Positions 48,243 to 60,361 are shown, counted from the first letter of the stretch. The stretch: 64,000 nt of DNA from Capitella teleta (GCA_000328365.1 KB310915.1:389192-453191); one strand, 5' to 3'. Program-made: numbers and translations. The notes: generated from the letters alone by a model not told the origin.

Positions 48243-50699
48243 TTTTTCCTTTGAATATCAGGATCACACCAGTGTTTCCAAGGGCGAGGCCATAATTATA
48301 TATATTGACCCAGTTGTATCATTCTCATGTTGGCGTGTGCACAGGGTGGGAGAGTGCTTGTGGCTTTGTGTGGATCAAGCGGCTTTATGTGGATCCAGTT
48401 TTGTAGCCATCTCCCTGCGTCGTCTCGAGATAATCTGAATTTCACGTTCCACAATAAACTTTATTTCGACTAAAAGTTCAATTTTAACCACAAGCAACTC
48501 ATCCATTAAACAATATTAGTTGTTCTTGTATGTAAACACCACACACGTGCGTGCACGTGTAGCTATCTTGCAAAGTAATTTGTTTCCCAATGTCCTGTCG
48601 GCAAAACAGTGACCAATTAGGTTTGTGTGTGGATCTGTCAAACCCGGCCACTGGGCACAAAGCAAAGAGACATTTTTGTCGCTCACGTAAACCTCTAGTA
48701 AGCCGAACAGCGGTGAGGCATTAATTATGCGTTGTTGTTTTGCAGAGAGGGAGTGTGTGAGTCCGTGGTATATGGAGCAGATAACACACAGACCTTTTTT
48801 ATAAGCATGCCCGGGAGGCGTTTTGAGGCAAATTGGACGCAGCATATATAGGCTAATATACTGCCTGCTTGCTTTCGGTGCCTCGCCATACACATAATTA
48901 TATCAGAAGCACTATTTTCCACGAATGTACACATTATTTTGCACCTTTGTTCCTTGAAATTAGAAACCATTATATTCATTTCCATCCATTTATATGTAAA
49001 CCTACAGTATTTATATTTTAAAGTTAAATAATTCGTTCAACTAATAGAGGATTGTTTTGAACTTGTAGCGGATGATAGAGGATGCACCCCACAAGACAAA
49101 TACGCCTGCAGATTAATATCAGAGCTTATGGACAAAATCCAATAATACGCATTTTGAGTCCATTCCAGAGATCTATTGTCAACATTGAATGGAAAAATAT
49201 GAAGCACTGACAGAATAGCGGCGTTATCTCTTGCATGAGTTACGAGAGCGTAAGGAAGTCATGCATCCAGGCAAACGCCATTACGATTCATATAGATGTA
49301 CATAATAATGTTATGAATCTAAAATATCCCGTCTTACAAGGATCGGTTGTTGACGGCAAGAAAAGAGCACCGAATCAAGAATGAATAATGTAAGTCCTGA
49401 TCATGCAGTTAATTATTTTGTAAAATTCCACCGATTTCTTCACACGAAGCTTCACGCGTACCTCACAGATCAACCATAATGCCTGAGATAACGCCAAATT
49501 CACGAAGTAGGCCTATACACAAATAATAATTACGAGGGTTGTTTGAAATTTAGAGGATAGATTGAACAATTATTCACAAGATCACACGTAGCTTTATTAT
49601 TTCCCTGGCATAACTAGTTTTTGTTTAAGCACATTTTTATCGATATCACTAACAAAGGCTCATTTTTGGTGCCAAACGTTTGGTTTGTGGGTCTCTCATA
49701 ACACTTTCTCGCAACATTTAATCGCTAATTTTAATCGACACACTACTTGTTAATTGCCTTTGCTATGGTGAAAATTAAATGGAATTCTATCGTCGGAAGA
49801 AAGAAACAAGTTTACATGGAAATTGCGCAACGAAGGTGCATGAAATATACCTGCCCACTTTTCATCATTCGATCAAAAAGCCACGAAGCCATTTAAGTTC
49901 ATAACTCCGCCACATTTGCTCGATATTTGTGTTGTATGAAAGAGACATATACTTGAGGCATCTGTTGCTGCCTTAATATTTTGCCATTCTGATGATTTAG
50001 TTAATATATGTCACAATACATGTGGGTCTAAACGTATATTTTAGATTGACAAAATATTGACTGTACCTATATATTTATGCATTATTCTGGATAATCATAT
50101 CACTCTATTATAAGGATATTATAAAAATTAGATTCCTAACATGATAGATCACTATCTCACCGGAAGGAATATATGATGCTCTTTTGGGGAAATAAAATAT
50201 TGAGCCCCACTTGTTACGATTTTTTTTGCAGGAGCGTAAAATAAATTAAAAGGTATGATATTTTACACTATATTTTTTGCGACGCGGATTCTAGCGGTTT
50301 TTGGATATTATGTTTAACTGCTTAGTTTTGTAAAAGAAATACTTCAAATACTAGTAATGTTGCAAATCTGTGCGGGTCATACCTTAAATGAACAGGATTA
50401 ATGGGGTAAACCCGTTACGGGGCTGCAAATTGCAATTATTTTTTTAATTATTGGAGACAAAATTCGAAGTATAGCAATAGATGATGAAACTAAATGACAT
50501 TATGTTCTATTCAGCTCATTTTAATGTATCCAACTGCTTTATTTCTAGAAATATGATAATTAAAAAAAAAAAAAAAAAAAAGAAAAAAGAAAAAAAGAAA
50601 AAAATAAGCCGAAGTCCGTATTTTGGGGGTAGGGTAAGTAATTTGGATTTTGTTCCACTATGTGCTCAAAGAGGCAGTTTTTACACCAATTAAAAAAAA
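48243..50699. other. Intergenic DNA: no gene recognised
   Basis: Carries a MITE fragment (49041-49108), a mariner-like end TTACGAGGGTTGTTTGAAAT (49541-49560) and an A-rich tract (50563-50606). The rest is AT-rich and unassigned. Confidence 0.45.
49041..49108. mobile_element. TTAA-type MITE, fragment (copy 3)
   Basis: GTAGCGGATGATAGAGGATG followed by CACCCCACAAGACAAATACG matches the 3' region of copy 2 at 58422-58462 with few changes. The inverted repeat end has lost its inner bases and the rest of the element is absent. Confidence 0.75.
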
Positions 50700-51066
50700 A
50701 CCCCCTTCAGCTCAGAGGCTGACTAGAGAAGCTACTAGAGAAAGTGGTGGCTACTGAGAGCACATTTGCAAGCTCATTCTGAACTTTTTTGATCGCTTGC
50801 AACTCAGTGCTCTGCTTGGGCTTATCGCCGTAAGTCCAGCACTGAAACACCCTTATCAAAGGTCTATGCTGATTTGACACGGGCCGTGATTTAGACATAA
50901 AACGTAGCTCTGCCGCTTTTATTGGATTTATCTGCTACATTTGATACAATTAATCATGGGCAGTTGTTGGACCGATGCGAGAAGGTCTTTGGCATAGTCG
51001 GTACTGCCCTAGAGTGCCTAAAGTCACACACGACAAATCGCGTCCAACTAGTACAGATCGGAGAAT
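50700..51066 (+). mobile_element. LINE A (CR1/L2-like), first piece: RT fingers/palm
   Basis: The frame reads SSTETPLSKVYADLTRAVI, then LLLDLSATFDTINHGQLLDR and TTNRVQLVQIGE. These are the HSTETAL..V..D and LLDLSAAFDTIDH..LL.R boxes of non-LTR reverse transcriptases. Stops interrupt it. It ends where an opposite-strand LINE begins. Confidence 0.82.
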
Positions 51067-52330
51067 CATAATAATAATATTATTATTATTCATTTATATT
51101 TATTCATTTATACAGCGCAAAATGTATAATGATAGGATAAAGTTTCTATGCGATTAACATAAAAAAAAAAAAAAAAAAAAATTACATGTAATAATAATAA
51201 AAAGAGACTCATGGATGGGTGCACAGTGCCATTTCATATGTGAGAAAACCGTGGCAAGAGCCGTCCTCTTCCTGGTCGAAAAACCCACTGCACTGGAACA
51301 CCCTGAGACGTATTATTTATATACACATAATGCTAAGATAACTAAGATATGAATTAAAATATTAAGCTATGTAACATTGTCGAAACATAAGAGTCTTCAA
51401 TTTCTTCATGAAGGACGGCGATGGTTGCGGCACTCGTAACTCTCTTTGTAGAGAATTCCATATCTTGGTTTTTGAAGGATGTGTTTTCACCATAAAAGCA
51501 TCGTCGGACGCTCTCAGTGGCCTGAGTGGATGGTAAGGCTCGCAAAATTCTTTTAAGTATTCTAGAGCTAACTCAGATTGCAAAGCATTGTGGATGTTGC
51601 ACAAAACTTTGAACTGGATCCGTTTCTCCACCATGGGAGCCAATGCAGTGACGCTTAAACAGGTGTTATGTGGTCACGTTTAGGAGTTCTTTTTAGAATT
51701 CGCGCACGGCACTGATTTGTGACGTATTTGGCATTTTGTATTTGAAGGCCATTATGGTAATCGAGCCTTGAAATCACGGTGGCATGCAGCGCTAGTGCGA
51801 TTCTTCAAAGGTGAAAGTAAGCACTTCTCACCACATGGCCAACCTGATTCTGCATGGTTAGATGGCCGTCAAAGAAAGCACCAAGAGTTTTAGCCACTTT
51901 CGTTGGTTTTATGTTGGCAGAACCGATATTGACGGAAATTCTTCGGCTTGTTTCTTGTCCGGTTTATATATATATATATTTTTTTATTTTTTTTAAAATT
52001 TATTTTTTATATTTATTTTTTATTATTTTTGTGTGTGTGTGTGTGTGCACACAATCAATAGATCGGTCTTGGCTTCGTTCAATTTCAATTTGTTCGAGCA
52101 CATCCAATTTTGTACTTCTTCCAGACACTTCTCCATTCTCTGAAGTTGCTCCTTCTTTTGGGACGGGGAGGTCAGGGTCAGCGTGTAATACAGTTGAGAA
52201 TCGTCTGCATAAGTGTGGTAGCGTATTCCATATTTGATAACTATTCTTCGAAAGGGTAGTACGTAGCAGAGGAATACAAGTATTCCGGAGACGGATCCTT
52301 AAGGTAACCTATGGAGAGGTCAGAAGCAAC
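51067..52330 (-). mobile_element. LINE B (non-LTR retrotransposon), 5'-truncated, inserted in LINE A
   Basis: On the minus strand: GSVSGILVFLCYVLPFRRIV (with a stop where Gln of PQGS is expected), YHTYADDSQLYYTLTLTS, LKLNEAKTDLL, then after a low-complexity part RIQFKVLCNIHNALQSELAL, LRPLRASDDAFMVKTHPSKT, IWNSLQRELR and FMKKLKTLMF. These are the core and tail of a CR1-like RT with the catalytic YADD intact. The 3' end is a TAA/ATT-repeat tail at 51067-51090. A TG repeat and T-runs (51966-52048) break up the RT. Confidence 0.85.
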
Positions 52331-52636
52331 AGAGTATCATTAATTAAGGAAAATTTTAAATCAAAACTGCAAGGTTATTTCAATAACCTTAACCAATTAA
52401 GTCAACTGCACATAGCAAGTATACTGGGATGAGCCCAGCTGACCACTGATATGAGCCATAAATATGCCAACTTCTGTCAACAGGCAGACTGAGTCAGTCC
52501 ATCTGGCACATTTGATGATTCTGCACAGCCTATATGCTCTAGTATTAACAGCCATGTAATTGTCGAATTGCAATGGTTTTCATCATACATTAAATGATAA
52601 TGTAAAGTCATGTCAGGTAGAAATGCATATCTATCT
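52331..52636. other. AT-rich DNA between LINE B and the SINE, unassigned
   Basis: Contains a perfect 9-bp hairpin AAGGTTATT-TC-AATAACCTT (52371-52390). It may be part of the nested insertion; no family recognised. Confidence 0.4.
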
Positions 52637-52648
52637 TATTGGTTGTAC

Positions 52649-52988
52649 ACCGGATAGCTCGGTGGGTTAAACCGCTGACTACAATCCAATGCCGACCTTG
52701 GGGGTCGAGGTCCGGGTTCGAGACCCGATCAGGCCACGGGCGTTATGATTGTTAATTATAATTGTAATCCATTATAATTGTAATTCTTCGGTGACTCTGC
52801 AGTGCTGCCCAACTGCGTAACAAGGCTGGGCGCTGTGTACTACTGTCTATGGTGGTATGCAGGATAAAGAACCCTTGGGACTTATCGATAAGAGTAGGGG
52901 GAAACCCCGGTCCCGGGCCTTCTGTTCTGGTGCCCGTATCATCCGACCGGATTGGGTGGAGCCGTAAAACCCCATCACTCACTCACTC
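52649..52988 (+). mobile_element. Full-length tRNA-derived SINE (family 1) with 12-bp target duplication
   Basis: Flanked by perfect TATTGGTTGTAC at 52637-52648 and 52989-53000. The head carries a pol III A box (TAGCTCGGTGG) and B box (GGTTCGAGACC) at tRNA spacing. The body (52763-52970) recurs at 62110-62340 and, inverted, at 42597-42792. The tail is a CACT repeat. The perfect duplication points to a fairly recent insertion. A CGTTATGAT motif lies at the head/body junction (52741). Confidence 0.93.
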
Positions 52989-53125
52989 TATTGGTTGTAC
53001 AATTCTGTTGTAAAATCATAAATTGAAGCGATTACGTTCATTTTTTTCGTTGATCATTGTTTATCAATAGCTTATTAAAAATTTTTCCTTGGTCACATCT
53101 CTGAATAATTCTTGTTTTGACATTT

Positions 53126-54072
53126 TGTTTACGACTTCATCCGAATCGGATGTAAGGACGCTGACATGAGGAGTGCCCCAGGGATCGGTGCTGGGTCCCA
53201 TCTCATTCATTATGCACACCACACCTTTAGGAGAACTTCTAAGAAACTAAAACGTCAACTTCCAAGTGTATGCAGATTACACACAGGTATACGCCATCAG
53301 CACTATTGATGACATCGCAAGCACCAAGGATCACACGGAGTCGGTCATTAAAAAGATACATACCTGGATGGCAAGAAATTGGCTGAAACTTAACCCCAAC
53401 AAGACTGAGTTTTTAGTAATTCAAAATCGATATCAAGTAGTTTCGCACATGAACATAAACGATGAGAGAGTGGAGCCAAGCCCTCATGCAAGAAACGTAA
53501 GTGTTGTGTTTGACAGCACCTCATCTATGGCGCCACATGTATCGGCGGTTAAACGGAACATGAATATGCATCTGCGGAACTAGGCCAGGGTACGGCGATA
53601 CACCTCGAAGAAGGCCACACACATTGCAATGCACGCACTCTTCACTTCTCGGCAGGACTCCGACAATTTGCTGTTGGCAATGAAACCTGCCTGTCGATTG
53701 AAAAGCCAGCAATTGTCCCAAACACAGCTGCACGGATAATCGTGAGAGGGCCGCGATGGGAGCATACTACTCCAATCATCAGAGAACTTCACTGGCTACC
53801 GGTGGAACAACGGATTACATTCAAACTGCGTGTACTAATTAATGTTTAATGCTATTCATAATAAAGCCCCAGCCTACACAAAGGAGATGATATTACTCTT
53901 ACTATATATTTCATGTTTTATGTTTGTATTTGTTTTATCTTGTTTTTTGTTTGTTTGTTTTTTGTTTGTTTTTGTTTGTTTTTGTTTTGTTTTTACATGT
54001 ATATATATACGCATCTGAAACATTATTTTATGTGATTTATGCGTTGAAGAAATAAAATTATTATTATTATTA
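53126..54072 (+). mobile_element. LINE A, second piece: RT catalytic region, tail and 3' end
   Basis: Picks up where 51066 leaves off: SSESDVRTLT, then a stop, GVPQGSVLGP, MYADYTQVYAISTIDD (second Asp of YADD changed to Tyr), WLKLNPNKTEFLVI, ARNVSVVFDSTSSM, TSRQDSDNLLL, RELHWLPVEQRITFKLRVL, and a 3' end of AAGAAATAAAATTATTATTA. The mutated YADD and several stops show a dead copy. Its two halves are separated by LINE B, unassigned DNA and a SINE. Confidence 0.85.
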
Positions 54073-55761
54073 AGTTATTATCATGTATTCAATATGTTTG
54101 ATATGCACGTATTGGAAATTGAGTGGGCTACAATCTGATGTAATTTGTAAGCCGCTATCTATAGAAAATATGACAATATGGGTGAAGAGGTGAGGTCAGA
54201 GTTTCAAAATTGATGTCTCAGAACTAGGTTTTCCTCAAGGTTTCGTGAAAATGGCGTGAAATGACGTGCTATACTGAATCATTCCTTGAAAGTAATACCT
54301 ATTCAACACTTTGGGCACACTAACAGTGGTAAATATTGGTTCTATCGTATCATAAATGATATATTTGAGAAACACAATAAACAATTTTTTTCCACCCCAT
54401 GACCTGATTTCATACCCAATTTTAGGTATTTTATGCAAAGCGGATTTTAGCGGATTTTATATATGTTATGCAGCTTCCAATTGTGCATCGGGTATACTAA
54501 ATATAAATTCTGTTGCAATTTTATCCGGGTCTCCCGTTTTTGAAGCTTCATTGACTGGACTAGTGGGGTCTTATGACGTTATAAGATCCCTGAGAGAGTG
54601 GAGTAGGAGACTATTTTTTTTTTATCTCATTAAATAAGCATCTTGAAGCCGCAAATGACCCAAAAATGACAACCCGATACACATCGCTTCATCCTAGTAT
54701 GTGACGAGAGAGTGATAAAGACAATAATATATTCTGTACCCGAATCAAGGCCTAAAATTTCATTCTTTTTTTTTACTTGTGTTGACCTTATGCAATCTGC
54801 ACTCATTAATGATCTAAGATATTTAAATAAATATCGGTAGGTCAAATAATATGTTCTAATTTCTATACTTGTCTTCTATTATTATTATTCATGCTTATTT
54901 GTTATTTTCATTTGCTATAAGTATAATTATATGCAATTTTATGGCGTGTATAAAACAAGTAATGTATTGCCAGAAGAGGGCGTGAGGCCTCATTTCAGTC
55001 ACCAAATCTGTCACCTGACCATGTCACCATTTATAGTAGGTCATAACAACATCTCGCATTATCAGGAGTATGAGCTTCTTGCAGCCAGAACAGTGAGAGA
55101 TGGTGTTAATGCAGATTAGGTTCGACTCAAGCGGACTCAGAAAACGTCTGTAGCCAGGATGGTCAACAAGCATTGTTGTCATGGGACCTGTAATAGTGAC
55201 AGCAGGTACCAGTACCAGATACGTACTATTTAAACTTCTTTTTCTCTCTCGACTTGCGACTTCATCTTCGACTAGTCCTATCATTGTCCACATTCGCGTC
55301 TCTTGACAGTCGCGTTGGGAACTTATTTTATGGCCTCGTGGGACTTCGGTGTTTGTGAGGGCGATTTATTCTTTAAGATAATTTGTTTGCTTTCTAGTGA
55401 ACTTTAAACTTGGGCTGATAATCTTGATGTTTTTATTCAAAGTGAATAATTAAGTGTTGTTTTATTTTGATTGTGACAGTTATTTATTTATATGTAATAT
55501 AATTACTTATATATACATTTTAATTATAATTAATTTTTATTTTAATTCATCTTGAAGACTTATTTAATCTTGGTATCCGCCTATCCGGTAGCAACTATTA
55601 TTTATATTTCAATCGATAGTTGTATAAATAAATATATTTTATTTTGGGCTGGACCGATATCACGAAAATAATACGCGATGACCCCCCCCCCGCCCTCAAA
55701 ACAAATAAAAATAAAAAATAATATAAATAAATAAACAACAACATTTGGTGGTGTGCATTAA
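54073..55761. other. Intergenic DNA: no gene recognised
   Basis: A solo MITE end related to the element at 62699 lies at 54672-54710. AT-rich elsewhere, with TA-rich simple sequence near 55480-55560. Confidence 0.45.
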
Positions 55762-56165
55762 TTAATAACCATAAGTATAATATAATATGTATTTTGTCAC
55801 CAATGCAGTGTGATTATATAGCTTAACGTTCTCTTGCAAGTACTCTAAAAAAGCCCACACGAAAGGAGTCTTCTTCCTGCCTTCTCCAAAGCCAAAGACC
55901 AAACCAAAGACCTTCAGATTATGGATCAAAGCCTGTGGAAGAGTGGGCTTCTGTCCTGGGAGAGAAGCGAAGGAGACATACATGTGTGCTCTCGACATTT
56001 CATGGGCAGCAATGCCCAGTTTTCAAACACGATTCCTGCCATGGTATTATCCTCTGCTGAGAAGGTCATCATTTGTAGCATAAGATGCTCACCTTGTACC
56101 TTTACGCTCGCACGACCAGGCTGTGCGATATACTTGAACCTGGCTACTTGTGTTGGAGTAGCCAT
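55762..56165 (-). other. Two overlapping protein-like frames, unidentified (possible pseudogene)
   Basis: Minus-strand 56165-55926 reads VARFKYIAQPGRASVKVQGE, LMLQMMTFSAEDNTMAGIVF, ENWALLPMKCRE. Right at the end a second frame takes over (55998-55762): MYVSFASLPGQKPTLPQALI, HNLKVFGLVFGFGEGRKKTP, FVWAFLEYLQENVKLY. Both look like real protein, and the change of frame within a few codons suggests one coding unit with a frameshift, or two exons. No family recognised; no clear terminal repeats. Confidence 0.35.
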
Positions 56166-58388
56166 ATAGTATGGCTGATCCCGATCGCTCGTGGATCAGC
56201 CTTACCGTGTCAGGCCCAAAATGATTCTACACTAATTACAATTTTAGGCTTCCAGGTTACCTTACAACTTTTCACGCAGTAATCCGCCAAAAATAACAGC
56301 GTCCATGCTGTAGTCTGTAATTTTGCAAGGGCCACAACAATCGATCCGGGGTTTAGATTGACTGCTGAGCTCTTTTCATATCACCAACGTTCTACTTTTA
56401 CTGAGAAAAGTGCTGCCAGACGCAAACGGCAAAAACATCCGCCAGCAACGCTTCGCTCTGATTGAAATCTGGCGCCTTTCTTAAAATCAGCCCGGCGTCG
56501 TTTAAAAAGTCGGAAACGGAATATTTTTAGGAGACTCAACAACTATTGACGTGATATATGATTAAAATGAATGTTTTGTGATGTATTTGCGAGAAAATTG
56601 GGAGACTATTGTAATTATTGTTGGTGAAAGGCGGGTTTTTCAAAGGATAGGCGAGCTTTATATGGCAAAAAATTAAAGCTTTAATAATTATTTAAAATTA
56701 AAGATTATCAAATTAATATTGCTTCAAATTTTAACCTCTGGCTGATATGAAGACCACCTGGTTAATCTTACCGCCCACAAAACGCCGATAATCTTCAAAG
56801 GAGTTGAAAGCCGACAGTAGTCTTTACGAGAGTATTTGTAACAAGTAGCTCAGAATGCCATACAGAGATATCTCCTGTAATTCACACAGATCACAGATAC
56901 CCTGACCAGATGTATATAGAGTATTATTCACCCGGGCATCATTTTGTGTTTAATTTTATTGTTAGAGAATTCTAGCAGGGACCAGCGCAATCTCCTCACG
57001 TCTATGCTCTCAAAAACCTTTGTTCCATCCGGAAATGATATATAATTATATCATAAAATCATAAATAATACTAGTATTGGAATTTTAACGTGATTATCCT
57101 TCACCTTATTTGCACTCAGCATAAATAAAAAACAACTCTATTTTGTCAATATTAGGCTTCATTTCGTGAATTAACAGAAGTAATCAAGCAATATGAACGA
57201 CATTTTTAAATTGAAGTAATGAAGGATCCCGCTCAAAGCTCGAAGCTGGCTCATTTGCAAATTCGGTCAACGATGTCAATGAGTAAGTGAGAATTTGATA
57301 ATTTGTTCAGTTCATGTTGTTTTATTTATAAACTGGTTTGTGTATTTTATTATTTGATTAGGTGGCAAAATATATCGGGATTAGTTTGTGTGAGTTTGAG
57401 GCAAGTGTTAGCGTTCTTAATTGCCAAATCACGCTAAGTTCCACGAGCGGCTGAAATTGAGCGCTGAATTCATGATCATTTCATGTAACTTCCAGATAAA
57501 TATACAGGAGATATCTCCGTCTGTATAATGAATATTCTCATATTATGAGAATATTCAGATGGCATTATGTCTGCAGTACACCATGCCTATGAAACCGGTT
57601 GTCATGGTGACCATGCCGAAGGTGGTTACAGCGGCGTCTCAGTCAATCGCTGCCATCGCTAAGACCTCCAACTCCTGATGACTGCACTGTTTAGGATGAT
57701 TTAGCTGAATTTTTTTATGAACGATTGTGCAAGGTGCTTGATTTGTTTTGAATGGTGTCTTATATGTGTGAATGATTTGTGGAATTTTCTCACTTCTGTG
57801 GAATTTGTGTTTTGAGCAGAAAAACAAAAACTGAATGATTCTCTTGTCTGATTTCATTTTGCTGACCTCCTGCATTGAATGAGTAGTTGAGGAATAAATG
57901 ATGTCTCACTCGGAGCATTTGAGTGATTCTTCTCAACCGGTTTTCTCACTACTTTCATATCACCCAGCTAACATATCTCATGGAACTTTTATATCAAACA
58001 TTTTAACATCAAGAGTCCGAGATTTATAATTTTATTAAAAGTCGAAAACTTTGTTTACGTTATGAACTCATGCAAAACAACGAAAGACAATTTTTTCTTG
58101 GTACCATGGCCAGCTATTTGAGAGAATGGAATCATATGATAGAGTGAGGCAAATCACATGATGATTGCCGAAAGTCTCTCATCGGGTCGAGGATCTGACG
58201 AGTGTTGAGTTTATTTTGGTGTACAATATGGCTCCCTCTCTATCGCAAAAGGAGGTCTTCCCGGTGATATCCCGTAGTGGTGACTTATTTCTTTCATAAA
58301 TACAAGTCAGTGAAATGCACTTGGAAAATCCATCGCAGAATGGGCAATCACCCTGGCACCAAAAGGACCTACACGATGTATTAGGTGA
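56166..58388. other. Intergenic DNA with palindromes; possible DNA element 56853-57572
   Basis: TACAGAGATATCTCCTGTA (56861-56879) and TACAGGAGATATCTCC (57503-57518) are near-identical self-complementary blocks, each next to an AATGCCAT-type octamer in opposite orientation (56854-56861, and ATGGCATTAT near 57559-57568). This would fit a ~0.7-kb nonautonomous element. A perfect 27-bp palindrome GAATATTCTCATA-T-TATGAGAATATTC lies at 57530-57556. No genes recognised. Confidence 0.4.
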
Positions 58389-58394
58389 ATTTAA

Positions 58395-58740
58395 AGAGGA
58401 CCTCTGATTGTTTGGAACTAGTAGCGGATGATAGAGGATGCATCCCAAAAGACACATACGCCTTTTGGCCGACATATTTTAGACGTTACGGTGGCTGTGG
58501 GCTAATTCCTTGATGCATCGAATTCAAGACTTTTGATTCAATTTAGTTTTCTTCTCGCGTTCGATTTCATACCGTCGTGATGTCATAAAAGTAACTCTGC
58601 ATTTATTAACAATGGGAGACATGGAGTGAGCAGAATTTTCAGCAGTTCTCACAAAAAACCTCTCACTCGACTCGTTTCAAGCTATTCTGCCCGAATGAGA
58701 AAGTCGCATTTTAATTTGTTTTGAATATTATTTCATAGCA
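58395..58740. mobile_element. TTAA-type MITE, copy 2 (inverted, one end lost)
   Basis: TTAA (58391-58394) then AGAGGACCTCTG begins the element. The sequence to about 58740 is the reverse complement of the right three-quarters of copy 1 (blocks ACCGTCGTGATGTCATAAAA, CTCGTTTCAAGCTATTCTGC, TTTTAATTTGTTTTGAATAT). The far ~110 bp with the second inverted repeat is absent. Confidence 0.82.
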
Positions 58741-60265
58741 GACCGAATATGTATTGTTGATTGCCAGCCCAACTTTTCTCACAATGCAAAATATTATCAT
58801 AATAGAAATTCACGATTTCTATCGGACAGCTACACATACATACATATATATATCTTCATACATTATGCATTTCCAACTAGTTTTGCAAATTACGTGTATT
58901 TTCTCCGACATTGACCGCTACGAACCGACCATATGCAACAATTAGGGGCCACCAGCGCCTGACTCGACTCTACTCAAAATGTACCATTATATATTATTAA
59001 TCACATTCGGTCTCCTTTTCATTTTAGTAGTTTTTTTTTATTTACTTAAACCCATTACAACATTTTGCATATTCACTTTGCTGATACCTGTTGCTTCGTT
59101 CGTCCCTGCAGAATTATCTTAAACTATGTTTATCTTGTGTGTGTGACTCTGTTGTTGTTGTTTTTTATTTTTTTGGGTTGTTGTTAATTCCGACTTTTCC
59201 GCAATAAACTTTTCTATGTTTTTATTAGTTTCAATAATTGAGTCAACAGTTCTTGAGCCATACTCTCAGAGGGGCAGTCATCCACAGTGTCTCTATCCCT
59301 CGCATGGGCAGGTAACGTTGTTCATTATTCATGACAGGGGTGCTGAGAAGGACGTCAGTAGTTGGAAATCTACACATTCAATTTCAGCCATCAGCAAAGG
59401 CGACGACGTCACCCATTTGCAACACAGCTCCGCTAATGGACCTCACCTAATGACGACAATCTCAGTTCACTGCCAAGGTTCATACTCAAATGTACGATTG
59501 ATTGTAGCGACAGTATATTTAAAGCAATCCAAAACAAGCCTTGTTGCATGCCATTGGACATTCACTCGTCGGTCGTTCACCTCAGCTCAAAATGCCACCA
59601 ACCTATAGGTGCCACAACAACACATTCGCATTCAATTTTATTATGTGATATAACGACGAGAGGCTCCAGGGCAGGCATACAAAGTAGAATGTATCCATCT
59701 GTGTACTTCAAAGCGAAGCACGATCAAGATGCCCTCTGTTAATCCAGATAAATGACGCATCGGACACAGATCTCAGACAAGTGACATTTCGTCGGATTCT
59801 CGGCGCGTGTGTTGCTCATTAACGCTTGAATATCAATTTCATTTCCACTTTCCACCAAAGGCCAAGTGTAACGCAATTGCGGGAGCCTGGTTTGACTCTG
59901 ATCGAGATCAGAGGATCTGGCGGTGGTTGACCGAACTCGACGCCTCGTATCCAGCTGTCCCACGTGACTTATCGCGTCATCGGTGACTTAATTCTCGCTT
60001 TCATCCCTGTGTCACGGGACTTTGATTCATGTGGCACCGAATGACGGCGCGTGACTCCTGAGTAATATGATAATATGACTGCATGTTGATGTAATTGATT
60101 ATATCAGTACTAATAATACATTGTGACAACACTCTCATAAATGCACTGAGCGGATATTGCTGTCTGGTGATTACAAGCAGTTTCATAGAAGAGTGAGATA
60201 TGCTAATGAAATATCTTGCGAATGATAAAGTGTAATGAATTTTCTACTACAGTGTACATGTATTT
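58741..60265. other. Intergenic DNA: no gene recognised
   Basis: A 130-codon plus-strand frame (59216-59608), Ser/His-rich, has no domain that I recognise and no splice or promoter context. Confidence 0.4.
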
Positions 60266-60361
60266 ACCTTACTGTTCAACATAGATACGCAGCCTATCTC
60301 AAGAGCTGACCAGATCCGCGTCTTATACATGCTGCGTGGTTATTGTGTTGAACAGTAAGGT
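60266..60361. repeat. 96-bp inverted repeat (foldback)
   Basis: ACCTTACTGTTCAACA (60266-60281) and TGTTGAACAGTAAGGT (60346-60361) are perfect inverted copies. Inside, ACGCAGC/GCTGCGT (about 60287-60293 and 60330-60336) pair as a second stem. Could be a solo MITE or a foldback end. Confidence 0.75.
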
